Positions 11,068-23,470 of a DNA stretch of 64,000 nucleotides are shown piece after piece (position 1 is the first letter of the stretch; every line of letters begins with the position of its first letter). Source of the stretch: Juglans regia (lineage: Eukaryota; Streptophyta; Magnoliopsida; Fagales; Juglandaceae); assembly GCF_001411555.2 (NCBI RefSeq), contig NC_049916.1, forward strand, positions 496,001 to 560,000. Reading direction: 5' to 3'. Under the pieces are notes generated by a model. The model saw only the letters and a list, made by a program, of their open reading frames with translations. It had not been told where the DNA came from and did no database searches. Made by a program: the position numbers and the translations under genes.

Positions 11068-13658
11068 CACTTTCATGCACGTAGAGATCTCTCTCAACTA
11101 GAGTTTCCGTACATCCAAAATTCCTTTGGTTTCTTTGTAATACTCAAGCCCAAGGCGACAAGCCTCCTTCCCTTGCTTTCGGTTTCTTCTTCCCTGATTC
11201 TTTCTCCTTTTTTCCCCTTTAGTTTCTTCCCCACTTCTCTTCAACGAAATTCCCTACCTCCACGTTTCAGCACTTACCTCATATTCTTGGATTGCATGTG
11301 TTAAGTTTTCTTCCATTTTCATTTCACCTGTAACAGACTCTAGAATTTCCTTCTTCAATTTTCTAAACACCTTAGTGCTGTGTGATTGTGAAGTTGTTGC
11401 TGACAAGCTCTATTGCCTGAGCAACTTCAGTAAGGCCCCTTCCCCGTTATTTCTCACCCCTCAGTGATGTTTTCTCCCTTTCTGGTTACCTTACCGTGTT
11501 CTTCTCACGAGATCCCTCTTTTCCTCGCATAGGACACCCTCCGCCACCACGCCGTGCACCTCTACGATTAAGGGCCATTGTCAATTGCCCCTTTGCACAT
11601 TGGTAAGCATTTCCCCTTTCCCCTTAAGTTCTAGGTTTATCTCCCATCCCTTCTCTGTTTTCACTCACACACACACACACACACACTAATTTTCCTTCAC
11701 TCACTTACTGATCTCACTCACGCACACACTCAGACTCTTACTCACTCTCTGATTCTAACTCACGAACTCCCTCATAGATCACTCTTCCAAACTGTGTTGT
11801 GCCATCACAGTGCCTTGCGTCGTCGCAAGTGGATCCTCCACGCACCAGGAAGCCCACGTTTCTTTATCCCTCTATGTTCATTATTCCACCTAAATTTTTG
11901 TATAAGTTTTTATGTGTATTTTTAATTGTGTTTATTTTAATTTTTCCCTTGCCAATCGAATAGTCGTACAACATGCTTTTGTCCAAGTGTATTCGATTGC
12001 CTTCAAACACTCGCTGCCGTCGAGTTTCTATGCTGAGATTCCTGTATCAAACAACTATAACTTCATCTCACCTACACATTCTGTTTGTTCTCATCATTAC
12101 GTCTCTCATTTATTCTCACTCGTTCTAAAATTCATATTCATTGGCTCGTTTAGTATTGCCACCGTGACCGGTAGAAAGTGCTATTGCCCGATCTCGTTTC
12201 GAAGTGCGGCAAGGTAATGCTTTGTTCAATATTAGTTGTTGTTTTACATTACCCAGTGCTTGAATTATTCTAACGTCACTATTTATATCACAGGATAATA
12301 CTAATGCCCCCAAACAATGTTATTTCTGCTATTTAATTTCACAAGTCACGCGCACAAACTTAGGTAAGATATTTAGAATTTTAGGCTTCTTGTCGACATT
12401 ATAATGTGGGATATTGTTTTATGAATTATGGTTGCTGGATGGTTTTTGTTAATGAATAAAGTTGAGTGGTGGATTGTTGAGCTGATGTGCTTTTGCTGGA
12501 TTAAAGAGGTGCGGTTCGGTTGATGAGCATGTTGTTTTAGGGTGAGACGTGGGGCTAGCCAAATTACTATATAACTGTTATTTGGATTGATCATGATAGG
12601 TTGGATGTATTGGTGTTGTGTGCTTATTTGTTTGAGTTTAAGGAGATTTTCGAGAGTTGATATGTGTGTGATAAGAAATGGTGGAAGTTGATTGAAATTT
12701 TTTTAACTGGGTTATGTTTGAATGGTAGGATCTGTAAATGGTATGGTGTTCTGTTAAGTAGCTGGCTAGGAGAAATGGTTGGCTGTTTGGGGCATTATGT
12801 GACTAGTTTGTCGTGATGTTGTGGAATGGATTATTATTAAGCCATACGAGTTGATAAGTGGCCGGGTGGAGATTATTTGGTGGTGGTAGATTGTAAATAT
12901 TGATGGTTTGAAAAGGTGGTTGCTCAAATTTACCTTATGGTGGATTTTTTATTAAAAAGGACCTGGTTTGAGGTTTTATTAAATAAGCTTAGTGGTATAC
13001 TTGTTTGGGTCATTAATCGTGTGGTAAATGTTTATTGTTTTAGGTTGTGATACCGCTAGAGTGTAGATTCAAGACATAGATAATAGAAAAAAATCAGGTA
13101 AGCGGGATTCCTATACTAGACTTTGCATAAAAGAAATAAAACAAGGTTGATTTTGAAAATATGCATGCTTGCTTTGAAAAGAAACCTAAAAACAACGTCA
13201 GATATGTGTTCTGCATATTCATGGAATCTGTATATGAATGAAGTATTTTTTGTCATGACTGATGTAGACATGAGCTTATTTTGCAGCATTTTGTTTCTAA
13301 ATTGTGCAAAATGAATGAATATGAGATCTAAAAGTTTGCTTTGATTAAATGAAAATGTTTTGAGTATGCTATTTTGAATATGTGAAATGATCGAAAGCTA
13401 TTCAATACTTTGTTTTGATATGATGTGTCATCTGAAAACTTTGGTATAAATTTCTTATTATGTATCTCAATATGATCTGATTTGATGTTGCCTTTGTTCG
13501 GTCTATGTTAAGGCCCTGTCATGGGTATAATAGTGGCATATGGCCCCACCACGAGTATAATGGTGGTTTATAATCATACCACGGAGTTAAGCATGGTAAA
13601 TGACCCAGCCACGTGTATAATGGTGGTTTATAACGATAATCCTACCACGTGTGTTAAA

Positions 13659-16488
13659 CACTACAAGAAATAACGGCTTTTCCAGCGATTTATTTATCCC
13701 CACAAAAAAAATCGCTGCAATTAATCCTTATTTGCAGCGATTTTCTTATCACTGCTGAAATCCAAAGCAATGTATCCTAAAATCTGACGTTGGAATTACT
13801 GTTCATTTATTTGCGGCGACTATGTGATATTTTGCGGTGCGCTTGTGTCGCCGCAAATAATATTAGTACCTGTAGCAGTATTTTAATTGCGGCGAATGAG
13901 AAAATCGCCATAATAGGTAGTTTTGCAGCGAATAAAAAGCGTTGCAATAGCCTTTTAGAAAATTTAGGCCTTTCCCAACGATTTTAATATCGTCGCAACA
14001 AAAAATACCACTAAGAGACATTAAATTAAATGTTATTATCAGCGAATCCAAATCGCCGGAAAAATGAAATTAAATTTAAATCACCCGCGTTACGTTTTTC
14101 CCCTCATTTCTTTCCCTCGCCGCTCTGCCTCCCCAATCCCTCTTCTCCCTCAACCCATGCCGCCGCGCACAGCCCGATGCCAGCGACCCCACCACGCCAC
14201 CGCCACCTCACCTCGACGGCCACCCCTTCTTCTCCCCCAGCCCCCATGGCGGAAATATCATTTCCCCCGAATCTAGCGTCGACCTCTCTCTCTCTCTCTC
14301 GCATTTCTCTATGTCGCCGCTGCTAGGGGCACCATTCGCCACCACTCACACCTCAACGCCATCGCCAGTCCTCCGTCGGAGCCCCCTTCTCCTCCACGCT
14401 TAGCCCAGCAGCCCGAGGCCCTCCCTCTCTCCCTTGCTCTGTTCGCAACCCACGGCCCCCACGCGGTTTGCTACTGATCTGCCTCTCCCTTGTGAGTTTC
14501 GATTCTTCTTTTCTTCTGTTTTTTCTTCCCATAGATTTTTGTTTGTAATGTCTCTGGAAAAGTTGTGGGTTCTCGTTCAGGGATGTGTTGTTTTCTCCTT
14601 GTACCCATCATTTTTGTTGTTTTTTTTTTTTTCAGCTTTTATTGAGGTCTTTGTTCAATTTGAAGATTGAAACATTTGAGGGATACCTATCTTGGGATCC
14701 CGTGAATAAGTTACTACAGAAATTGATTCTTTTTCCTTGAGAATATTTTCTGTGCAACCAATTCAAAATATTTTTTGTTTATTTGAGATTCAATATCACT
14801 TTTAAAATGCTTTGATTTTTTGTTTAAGAGATTTACATGCTTTTATTTTTTGTGTAAGACACTTTGTAAACACATACAGTTGTGAATCTCTATGTTGGTT
14901 AATGTCCGGTAATGTTAGTGTTCAGGTCTCAATTTGATTTTAAGGCTTAAACTAAGTAGTTCCAAAGCTCAGACTTGATTCCAAATGTAAGCATGTGAAG
15001 TTGGTCGCGGATTAGGCTTGCATACCAGCAAGTTGTTTGCTGCTGAACTGAATGGCATACCCTGCATCTGGGACAAGCTCCTATGAACTGCTTTTAATGC
15101 TTGCATGTTTTTAATCTATTGTACTTAGTTAGTTAGTTTGTTAGTTAGTTAGTTAATTGGTTGGTTGTACATTAGACTTTAACTTAAATTACTAGCTTGT
15201 GTTTGGATGCTCACAGGCTAAAAGTTCTTGCTTTTGCCGGAAAATGGAAACATCCTTACTTTTGCCGTTTTTAAAATGTTCTTAAGAAGGCACTGACTTT
15301 AATAGTATCCCTTTCTCACTTTATCCTATTTTATTTTATTTTATTCTTTTGCTCTTTTCCCTTTACTTTTCTTGTTGCTATTCTGGTCTGTGCTGGGACA
15401 ATGGTTCTAACAATCACCATGTTCTGCATTGTGGTCTCATCTGTGCTGGTTTGTTGGAAGAAAATTATTGGAGAAAATTTATTATTAAAAAAATTTATTG
15501 GAGAAAAATGTTTGGAAGTAACAGCCACTCTAGTAAATGTTCAACCTAGATTTTCTTACTCTTTTTCTCTTACAGAATCATGCTTATAATAATATAAACT
15601 TCCCTGTGATGTGTTGAATTTTTATCATTCAAATTCATTGGAAAAGTTCCTGTATTTGTACCAATAAGTGTTTGACCCTCACTCTCCACATGTCAGTCAA
15701 GAGGTGGGATGACGTGTGAATATTGGCATTCTATCTTATATGTGATTTACATTCTATTTATGCTTGAAAAAAATATAGGGTATTATATCTATGTAGAGCC
15801 ATCCTTACTGATAGCCTACCTTTATGAATCCTTGTTAGATTACAATGGTATTGTTGGATTATGCTTCTAAACTGATCCAATACAATGGTATTGTTGGAAA
15901 TAATTTTTTGGTACACAAAACTTATTTCCGGCAATCACATATCGCAGGAAATACTTATTGCCGGCATTCTAGGGTATTTGCAGCGAAAAATATTCGCCGC
16001 AAAAACTACCAACGATGTTATGATCATTGCAACCGAGTTCAGAAAACCAATAACTCAATTGCGGCGATTTCTAAATCGCTGGTATTGATCTATACCGGCG
16101 CATTTTAATCGCTGCAATTGTTATTTCAAAACCATTTAATCAGTTGGGGCGATTTCCAAAAATCGCTGGGAAATTATATTTCCGGCAATTTTTCCTCTTT
16201 TAGCGACAGTATTAAATCGCTGGAATTAATCTTTCCCAACGATTAAACAACTGAATCGTATCTTGCAATTGCGGCGATAAAATGTACTATTTGCGGCAAA
16301 TAAAAATCGCCGATAAAGAAAATATTTACCGGCGATTTTTGGCTTCCGTTGGAGTAGATCAAAAGTGGGGCTTTAATACCGGCGAACCTCCAGCGATTTA
16401 TAAATCGCTGGGATAGGTCAGAGGCGGCGATTTTGTTGGTTTTGTCAGCCAAAGTGAATCGCTGGGAAAGGTGATTCCCCTTGTAGTG
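13659..16488. mobile_element. Non-autonomous CACTA (En/Spm) transposon
   Basis: The ends are CACTACAAGAAATAACGG and, inverted, CACTACAAGGGGAATCACC. The 3-bp target duplication AAA lies at 13656-13658 and 16489-16491; the empty site is seen in the duplicate LTR near 38195. Subterminal regions (about 13680-14060 and 15900-16480) are packed with GCAGCGATTT/AAATCGCTG motifs in both orientations, as expected for CACTA transposase binding. No transposase ORF is recognisable. The middle holds a GC- and pyrimidine-rich island (14085-14490). Confidence 0.9.
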
Positions 16489-17172
16489 AAACATGATATT
16501 TGTCCCGATGTGATACTTTGATATGATATGAAGATGAGGTCTCAGACTGTGATATGCCAATGGATTTTGAATATGAAAGTTTCATTCTGATATTTTGATA
16601 ACATGTGTTGATTATGCATTTTGAAAACAAATATTCTGATTTTGCATTATGAAAGTAAATATTTTTTTTCGCATTTCGAACTTGGTAAATGATCATGTTT
16701 ACATACTAGTATATATTCCTTACTTATGGAGTTGTTGATAACTCATCTCTTTATCTTCACAATATTTTAGATGGTTTCGATGTTTCAACTGAAGATCAGT
16801 AATATAGTACATGGGTAAGATTAGTTGAGGATAGTAGATGAGTACCATGAGGTACTAGTGCTATTGGTAGATTTAGTTATTCAATAGAAACATTTCAGTA
16901 TATTTTGGATGATTGTAGAAACTTATGTAGACCTTATTTTATTTTATTATGTTCATTGAGATATGTGGAGATGTTGATTTAGTTTATCTGATTTATGGTA
17001 TTGAGGATCTGATATGTGGTTATGTGTGTTAAAGGATTTGAAGTATTGATGTTTGATTTAGAGCTATTGGAAGTGTATATATTGAATTTTTAGAAAATTT
17101 ATTAGCATTGTGAAGATTATTATTAGGTGACAGGAGTTAACTCCCTGAACCTCCAGGGTCAGTGCGTTAAAG

Positions 17173-17186
17173 TTGGTATCAAAGCC
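17173..17186 (+). other. Primer-binding site (tRNA-iMet type)
   Basis: TTGGTATCAAAGCC follows the LTR end. It matches the usual plant TGGTATCAGAGC with one change; the duplicate copy has TTGGTATCAACGCC. Confidence 0.75.
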
Positions 17187-17642
17187 AAGTTTGAGGTTCT
17201 GCAGACTATAGACTTATGAGGTTTAGATATCTGTGGATTCTTGGGAAGTAAATTTCAGATTGGAAGTGTAGGAACTTGAGGACTATAAGGATGATCACGT
17301 GGATATTTAAGTTTGAACTTATGCAAACTTTATGATTGATTTTGATGGGATCTGAGGTTTTAGATTTGACAGATGTTAGGAATTGAATTCATAACTTTAA
17401 GGTTTTAGATTCTAAAGATGTATGTGAGTTTTAAGCGATGTTAGGTTTACGATTATAGATGGTAATAAGAGTGATATGAGTTGGTTAGGGATATGGTTAG
17501 GAATGGGTAAAACAATAAACTTTGAACTTGTTTTAAATAGTTATCTAATATATATATATATATTTATACATATGTTTTTTTTTATTATTTAATTTTGTAT
17601 TTATTTATTTTTAGAACGTTTTACCAAGTTTAAGCTTTTAGG

Positions 17643-18515
17643 ATGGCATCTCGTTGTCAAGTCCGAAGTCTTGAAGATTTGATCTAAAACAACAATGATA
17701 GGGTCTGCACGTCTGAGCAATTTAATCGGACGCATCCTCCCACCTTTGATGGAAGAGGCAATCCAAATGTAGCGGAGGATTGCATTCAAGACATTGAAGA
17801 AATATTCAGTGTTTTGGAGTGCACCGATCAGCAGAAAGTTTGGTTCGCAGCTTTTAAATTAACTGGAGAAGCAAAGAGATGGTGGAATTCTGAAAATTCC
17901 ATCAGGGATGCTGAGGAGACAAAAGTGATTAGTTGGCTTCAATTCAAGCAAAATTTCTTTGACTGGATTTTCCCTAAAGCGGATAGAGAAGCTAAAGCTC
18001 AAGAGTTCACCAACTTGGTACAAGGGACCATGAATGTGCGCCAGTATACTGCAAGATTTGCGAAATTGTCACGTTTCACCGCATACCTGACTCCTGATGA
18101 GAAAAAGAAGGCCAGGAAGTTTGATGAGGGTTTGGACCACATGATATATGAACGAGTGATGGTCCTATAGATTGAGAATTTTTCAGAGTTAGTGCATAAG
18201 ACGATGTTGGTTGAGCAGAACCTCAAGAGAGGTGTTGAATTGTAAGAACAGAGAAATAGAGCTACTCCACAAGGACCCTTTAGTATGGATCAAGGGCCAT
18301 GGAAGAAGAGAAATGAGGGGAGCAGCTAAAGTCAGAGACAGATTCAGAGAAATCATTCAACTAACCTCTATAAGTTCTGTAACCGCGTGTATGCTGGGTA
18401 GTGCAGAAAGAAAGTGGGGTCATGTGGTTGGTCACTTCAATAGAGAATGCCCGTTGCTTGCAGAGGACAACAAAAAGCCCAACCCACCTCAAAACTTTAG
18501 GCTGAACAACTAGGG
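17643..18515 (+). pseudogene. Gypsy gag remnant
   Basis: It opens MASRCQVRSLEDLI then a stop, and continues in frame to the retrotransposon gag domain: HPPTFDGRGNPNVAEDCI, WFAAFKLTGEAKRWWNS, FDWIFPKADREAKAQEF and YTARFAKLSRFTAYLTPDE (to 18170). A TAG follows MVL, then more stops and a decayed zinc-knuckle region (GHFNRECP in another frame near 18430). It cannot make a full Gag. Confidence 0.85.
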
Positions 18516-18689
18516 CAAAAACCAGCGGAGAACTGTGCTGGAACGAGTGTTTGCTTTGATGCAAGGAGAAGCTGAGGAAAAGAATGACGTAATCACAAGT
18601 ATAATCCCTATGATTCTCCTATTAAGTTACAATTTTGTTAAAAATTTAGGACTACTTATCTTTTTATATTTTTGGACTCTTTTATCTCA

Positions 18690-20415
18690 ATGGATTATGT
18701 CAAGTTTTGCCTAGTTGATGCTGAATAGAGGGATTACAATTTGATAGTCTCAACTCCAGCAGGAGATTCAATGACCTGCAACAAGATTTTGCGTAGATGT
18801 CCAATAACAATTAGTGGGAGAGAAATGTCAGCTAACCTGATAGTTTTTCCAATGATTGAGTTTGATGTGATATTGTGAATGGATTGGTTAGCTTCCAATT
18901 ATGCTAGTATTGACTGTTCTAAGAAGGAAGTGGTGTTCAAATTTTCGGAGGGAGAGGAGCTTTGGTTTATGGGTTCCAAAGTGCGTGCCCTTCCACCAGT
19001 TATATCTGCTTTTTGGGTTGGCAAGTTAATACATGATGGGTGTCAAGGGTACTTGGCCTACGTGGTGGATGAACCAAAGCAAGAATTAGAGGAGATCCTT
19101 ATTGTGAGAGAATATCTAGAAGTATGTCTTGAAAATTTGTCCTGACTACCACTCGAGTCGGAAGTAGAGTTTGCCATTAAACTAGCCCTAGTCACGACAC
19201 CTCTTTCCAAAGCCCCTTACCAAATGGCACCATCTGAATTAGCAGAACCCAAAGAACAATTGCAAAATTTAGTAGACAGAGAACTTCGGTCTTGTTTGTG
19301 AAAAAGAATGATGAATCAATGAGAATGTGTATTGATTATAGAGAGCTAGCTGAGTGACCATAAAGAATAAATATTCGCAGCCCCGCATAGAAGATTTATT
19401 TGATCAGTTGCAAGGCACTCAAGTATTTTTCAAGATTGATTTGAGATCAAGATACCATCAATTGAAGATCAAGACATGGTTGATGCCTAAGACAGCTTTC
19501 AGGACCAGGTACTGTTATTACGAGTTCTTGGTCATGCCTTTTGGCCTAACTAACGCCCCAGTCGTATTTATGGATTTGATGAATCAGGTATTTCTCGAAT
19601 TCTTGGATAAATTTTTAGTGCTGTTCATTGAAGATATATTGATATACTCCAAGAACAAAACTGAACATGAAGAGCATCTGAGACAGGTACTTGGGACCCT
19701 CAGGAATAAAAAGTTATTTGCTAAATTGAAGAAGTCAGAATTTTGGCTCGAGTCTATTTCATTTTTGGGACATGTAGTCTCCAAGGATGGTATCTCAGGA
19801 GACCACGGGAAAGTTGAAATAATAGTTAACTGGGCTCAACCAACCAATGTGCATGAGGTTAGGAGTTTCTTGGATTTAACTGGATATTACCGTCAGTTTT
19901 TTTGACAGTTTCTAAAAAATAGCGATTCCTCTTACCGCCCTTTCCAGGAAGAATAATAAGTTTGAGTGGACTATAAAGTGTGAGGAGAGTTTCCAAAAAT
20001 TGAAGAAGAGATTGGTGACAGCTCCAGTTCTGACAGCACCTAGTGAGAGAGGAGGATGTGTGGTTTATTGTGAGGAGGACTATCGTCATGATTGGGTTTG
20101 GGGTGTGTATTGATGCAACATGAGAAAATTATAGCATACACTTCTCGACAATTGAAGGCATATGAGCAAAATTACTCCACACATGATTTGGAGTTAGATG
20201 TCGTTGTCTTTGCACTTAAGATTTGAAGACATTATTTATATGGTGAAAGATATGAAATCTACAAGGATCACAAGAGTTTGAAGTATTTCTTCACTCAAAA
20301 GGAAATGAATATGAGACAGAAAAGATGGCTTTAGCTAATCAAGGATTAAGATTGCACCATTAACTACCATCCAGGCAAAGCTAATGTCGTAACTGATGCA
20401 CTTAGCAGGAACTCT
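18690..20415 (+). pseudogene. Gypsy protease - reverse transcriptase - RNase H remnant
   Basis: The protease C-terminus (FPMIEFDVIL then a stop, MDWLASNYASIDC) is at 18840-18920. The RT core lies at 19354-19905: [26 protein letters not shown] and [19 protein letters not shown]. The catalytic box is FIED, where gypsy RTs have (Y/F)xDD; the copy at 46660 has the same change. RNase H parts ([32 protein letters not shown]) follow with stops and frame breaks. The enzyme is dead. Confidence 0.85.
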
Positions 20416-21672
20416 ATGGGACCAGCAGTTGCAACTCTTACCACTAAGCACCACTTATTAATAGACTTAGAAAGAGCTGCTATTGAGGTTGTTACTGGTG
20501 ATCAGCAAGCGTTGGTAGCCAGGTTGATGCTTCAACTAGCTTTGATAAACAAAATTAAGCATACCCAAAAAGAAGATTCAGGGTTAGCGAGATTGGTGGA
20601 AGAAGTAGAAAAAGGTAATAAATCCGAGTTTAGCATTTCCAAAGATGGAATATTAAGGTTTGGAAGTACATTGTGTGTGCCAGACAATGAAGAAATAAAA
20701 GCAATCATCCTCGAAGAAGTGCACCGCTCTCTTTACACAGTTCACCCAGTACAAAAATGTATCGGGACTTGAGAGAGTCTTTTTGGTGGAATTGTATGGA
20801 GATGGAGTTTGCTGAATTTGTGGAACAGTGCCTAACTTTTCGTAGTAAAAAAATGTATCGACACTTGAGGGAATCTTTTTGGTGGAACTGTATGGAGATG
20901 GAGATTGCCAAATTTGTGGAACAATGCCTAACTGGCCAACAGGTGAAAGTGGAACATCAAAGACCTGTAGGGTTATTGAAACCACTCCAGATTCCAAAAT
21001 GGAATTGGGAGCATGTTATAGATTTTGTTACAGGCCTACCACGGACACTGACTGGGCAGGATGCAATATGGGTGATAGTGGACCGTTTGACAAAGACCGC
21101 TCACTTGGTGCCAATCAAAATTTCTTATAAGTTGGAGAAACTAACCGAGCTATATGTACATGAGATAGTGAGATTGCATGGGGTACCTGTGTCCATTGTG
21201 TCGGATAGGGGTTCTTGTTTCACTTCGAGATTTTGGCGAAGTTTATAGGAGGCCATCGACACTAGGTTAAATTTCAGCACTGCTTTTCACCTGCAGACGG
21301 ATGGTTAGTCAGAAAAGACCATTCAAATTTTAGAAGACATGTTGAGGGTGTGTATGCTAGATTTCAGGGGAACCTAGATACGACACTTGCCTTTGGTCGA
21401 GTTTGCTTATAATAACAGCTACTAGGCTAGTATTGGGATGGCACCTTATGAAGCTATATAGTAGGAGGTGTAGATCTCCCTTGTTTTGGGATGAAGTAGG
21501 GGATAGACAAATTTTGGGTCCAGAAAAGAAAAGAGAAGATAGAGACCATTCGAGTCAGAATGAGAGCAACTCAGAGTCTTCAGAAGAGTTATGCAGATAA
21601 TCGCCGTCGTTAATTAGACTTTGAAGTCAGGGATAAGGTATTCTTGACGATTTCACTGATGAGAGGCATCAT
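20416..21672 (+). pseudogene. Gypsy integrase remnant, split by the nested element
   Basis: The HHCC part is near 20718-20940. The DDE core includes [30 protein letters not shown] and, after a TAG, TIQILEDML. A 96-bp in-frame tandem duplication (starts 20757 and 20853) doubles the segment between the His and Cys pairs, and the second Cys of the pair is lost (QCLTF, QCLTG). The frame is cut at 21672 by an LTR element and resumes at 31499 with MRFGKKGKLSPRYVGPFEI. Confidence 0.85.
20757..20948 (+). repeat. Two-copy 96-bp in-frame tandem duplication inside integrase
   Basis: Both units read MYR(D/H)[13 protein letters not shown] then FVEQCLT, differing at several bases. The duplicate gypsy copy at about 47768 has one unit only. 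Confidence 0.85.
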
Positions 21673-22169
21673 TGTGACGCCCGCAAATTCCGCTTGGGAT
21701 CGGACGGACATTTGAAGCGTCGAGACATGCAACACAAGGTTACCTGCCCCCGTTCATGACATATAAGATGCAATATTCCTAACATGCATCTAGCATTATG
21801 CAATATTCGCAGCGGATAATTTTTCTTTTTAGCAATACTATGCACCAAACCGAAATATCCCAAATACTTAAAACATACTTCATACATAATGACATACTAA
21901 ACAACTGAGATCACAATATTAATCCATATGGTTGTGATCAAAAGAGTGATGGAGATTGAACTCTACAATTACAAGTAGTAATCTGAGGTAACTACTGTAT
22001 TAACACCTACATCGCATCGTCGCTTAGTCGACCATTTCCAGTTGGTCGATTCCCGATTCTCCTTCAGATCCTGTAACAAAATCTACCATTCGGGGGGGGA
22101 ATGGTAGTTGGGACTACCACAGTGAGATTTGATTACAAATCTCAGCAAGTTAACAGGAAACTTCCACAC

Positions 22170-23470
22170 AGGTTAATGATGCATGCATGGCAGTAAAAGC
22201 ATGAATGCATAATCAAATCGTAAGTAATCATAGCATAACTTGACATACAACATAACATAACTGGCATAACTTAAACTGAAACTGAAGCTTAGCATGAACG
22301 TGACTTGAAACATAACATGGACTTGAAACATAACATGAATGTGAACATGCATAATTTGAACTTGAACTTGAGCATGACATAACATAAATGTGAACTTGGA
22401 ACATAACGTAAACGTGAACATAACATAACATGAACTTGGAACATATTCTTGTCTCATGGGATTACCATGATTGCGTGAACGTAAACTTGAACATAACATA
22501 ACGTGAAACATGACTTGAACTTGGAATCTTATTCAATAGACTTAATCATTAACGTGACCATATGGGTGCTACACAGGTCCCCTTGAGCCGTGTGTCCCTG
22601 CCGATTACCGCATCACATCACAGGTTTCTATACCAGCTGTGAGTGCGTTAATACGTACTCCACAGTTGTTGTGGCCCCACGTATTCTACGTGTCACAATT
22701 GCTGTGTCTCACGTAGTGTATGCTCCACAGTTGTTGTGGCCCCATACTTCATGCTCCACAGTTGTTGTGGCCCCATGACTTATCTGTTTGTGCCACACTT
22801 GCTGTGGACACACGTAACATAATGTGTGGCACCATCGGCGTTAGTGCCTGGCGCGCTCCGGTGACCAGCTAATTAGGCCCCATTCGCAACCTGTTGACTG
22901 TACTTCGTCAACCCAGGGAATTTCACACCTATTTAGACACTCCAGCGTGAACAAAGGAGTTCCACTAGGATATTACCCCATCCTAGCGCTTAGGGTCGTG
23001 ATTGACATGAATGACTTAACTGGCAGACATGACATTTCGTAACGTGACGTAACATGAACGTGACATAAAAGACAGAAATCTTGACGTAACATAACGTGAC
23101 ATGAACGTAGGACGACAGACATGACATACTTCGAGACATAAATGTAACAGAGAACATTTCATAACATGTCATACATGTAACATGCAACATTTCGTAACAT
23201 GGCATACCATATAACAGACAACATTTCTTAACATGGCGTAACATGTGACAATGAATATTACATGACAAGAAATACATGTAACAGATGGCATACTTAACTT
23301 AACATGACATACTTGCAATGTATAGCATGTATAGCAATACGTGACAGAATATCTTGTGTAACAGATGAATAATTCATGACAGAATAAATTCTGTGTAACA
23401 GATAAATATGTAATGACTTGGCATGGCACATATGATAACATGCATACATACAATTTAGTTCCCTTACTTA
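22170..23470. repeat. Degenerate AACATAAC/ATGAACTTG tandem-like repeat tract
   Basis: The tract consists of variants of CATAACATGAACGTGACTTG and CATAACGTGACATG in loose tandem. Its open frames on the minus strand are repeat artefacts rich in Cys, Tyr and Val. The equivalent in the other LTR is missing behind the 100-N gap. Confidence 0.75.
22660..22808. repeat. Cluster of near-palindromic CCACAGTTGTTGTGG repeats
   Basis: Three near-exact copies of CCACAGTTGTTGTGGCCCCA start at about 22660, 22725 and 22756, with variants (GTCACAATTGCTGTGTC at about 22692 and GCCACACTTGCTGTGG at about 22792). Each can form a short hairpin. Confidence 0.75.

Larger units (their letters stand above)
10567..17171 (+). 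repeat. 5' LTR of the gypsy element (about 3.7 kb without its CACTA insert)
   Basis: It begins TGTAACACC and ends GTGCGTTAAA just before the primer site; the other copy ends GGGCATTACA. A TATATATA at about 10988 precedes a CT-rich stretch with AGGATTTCCAGCTGCC, a plausible LTR promoter and leader. Its colinear copy is 34482-38860. The CACTA element 13659-16488 is inserted in it. Confidence 0.8.

Noticed and set aside
14030..14326. Pro/Ser-rich frames in the CACTA element
   Set aside because: Composition reflects the C-rich island; no domain, and three overlapping frames are open at once.
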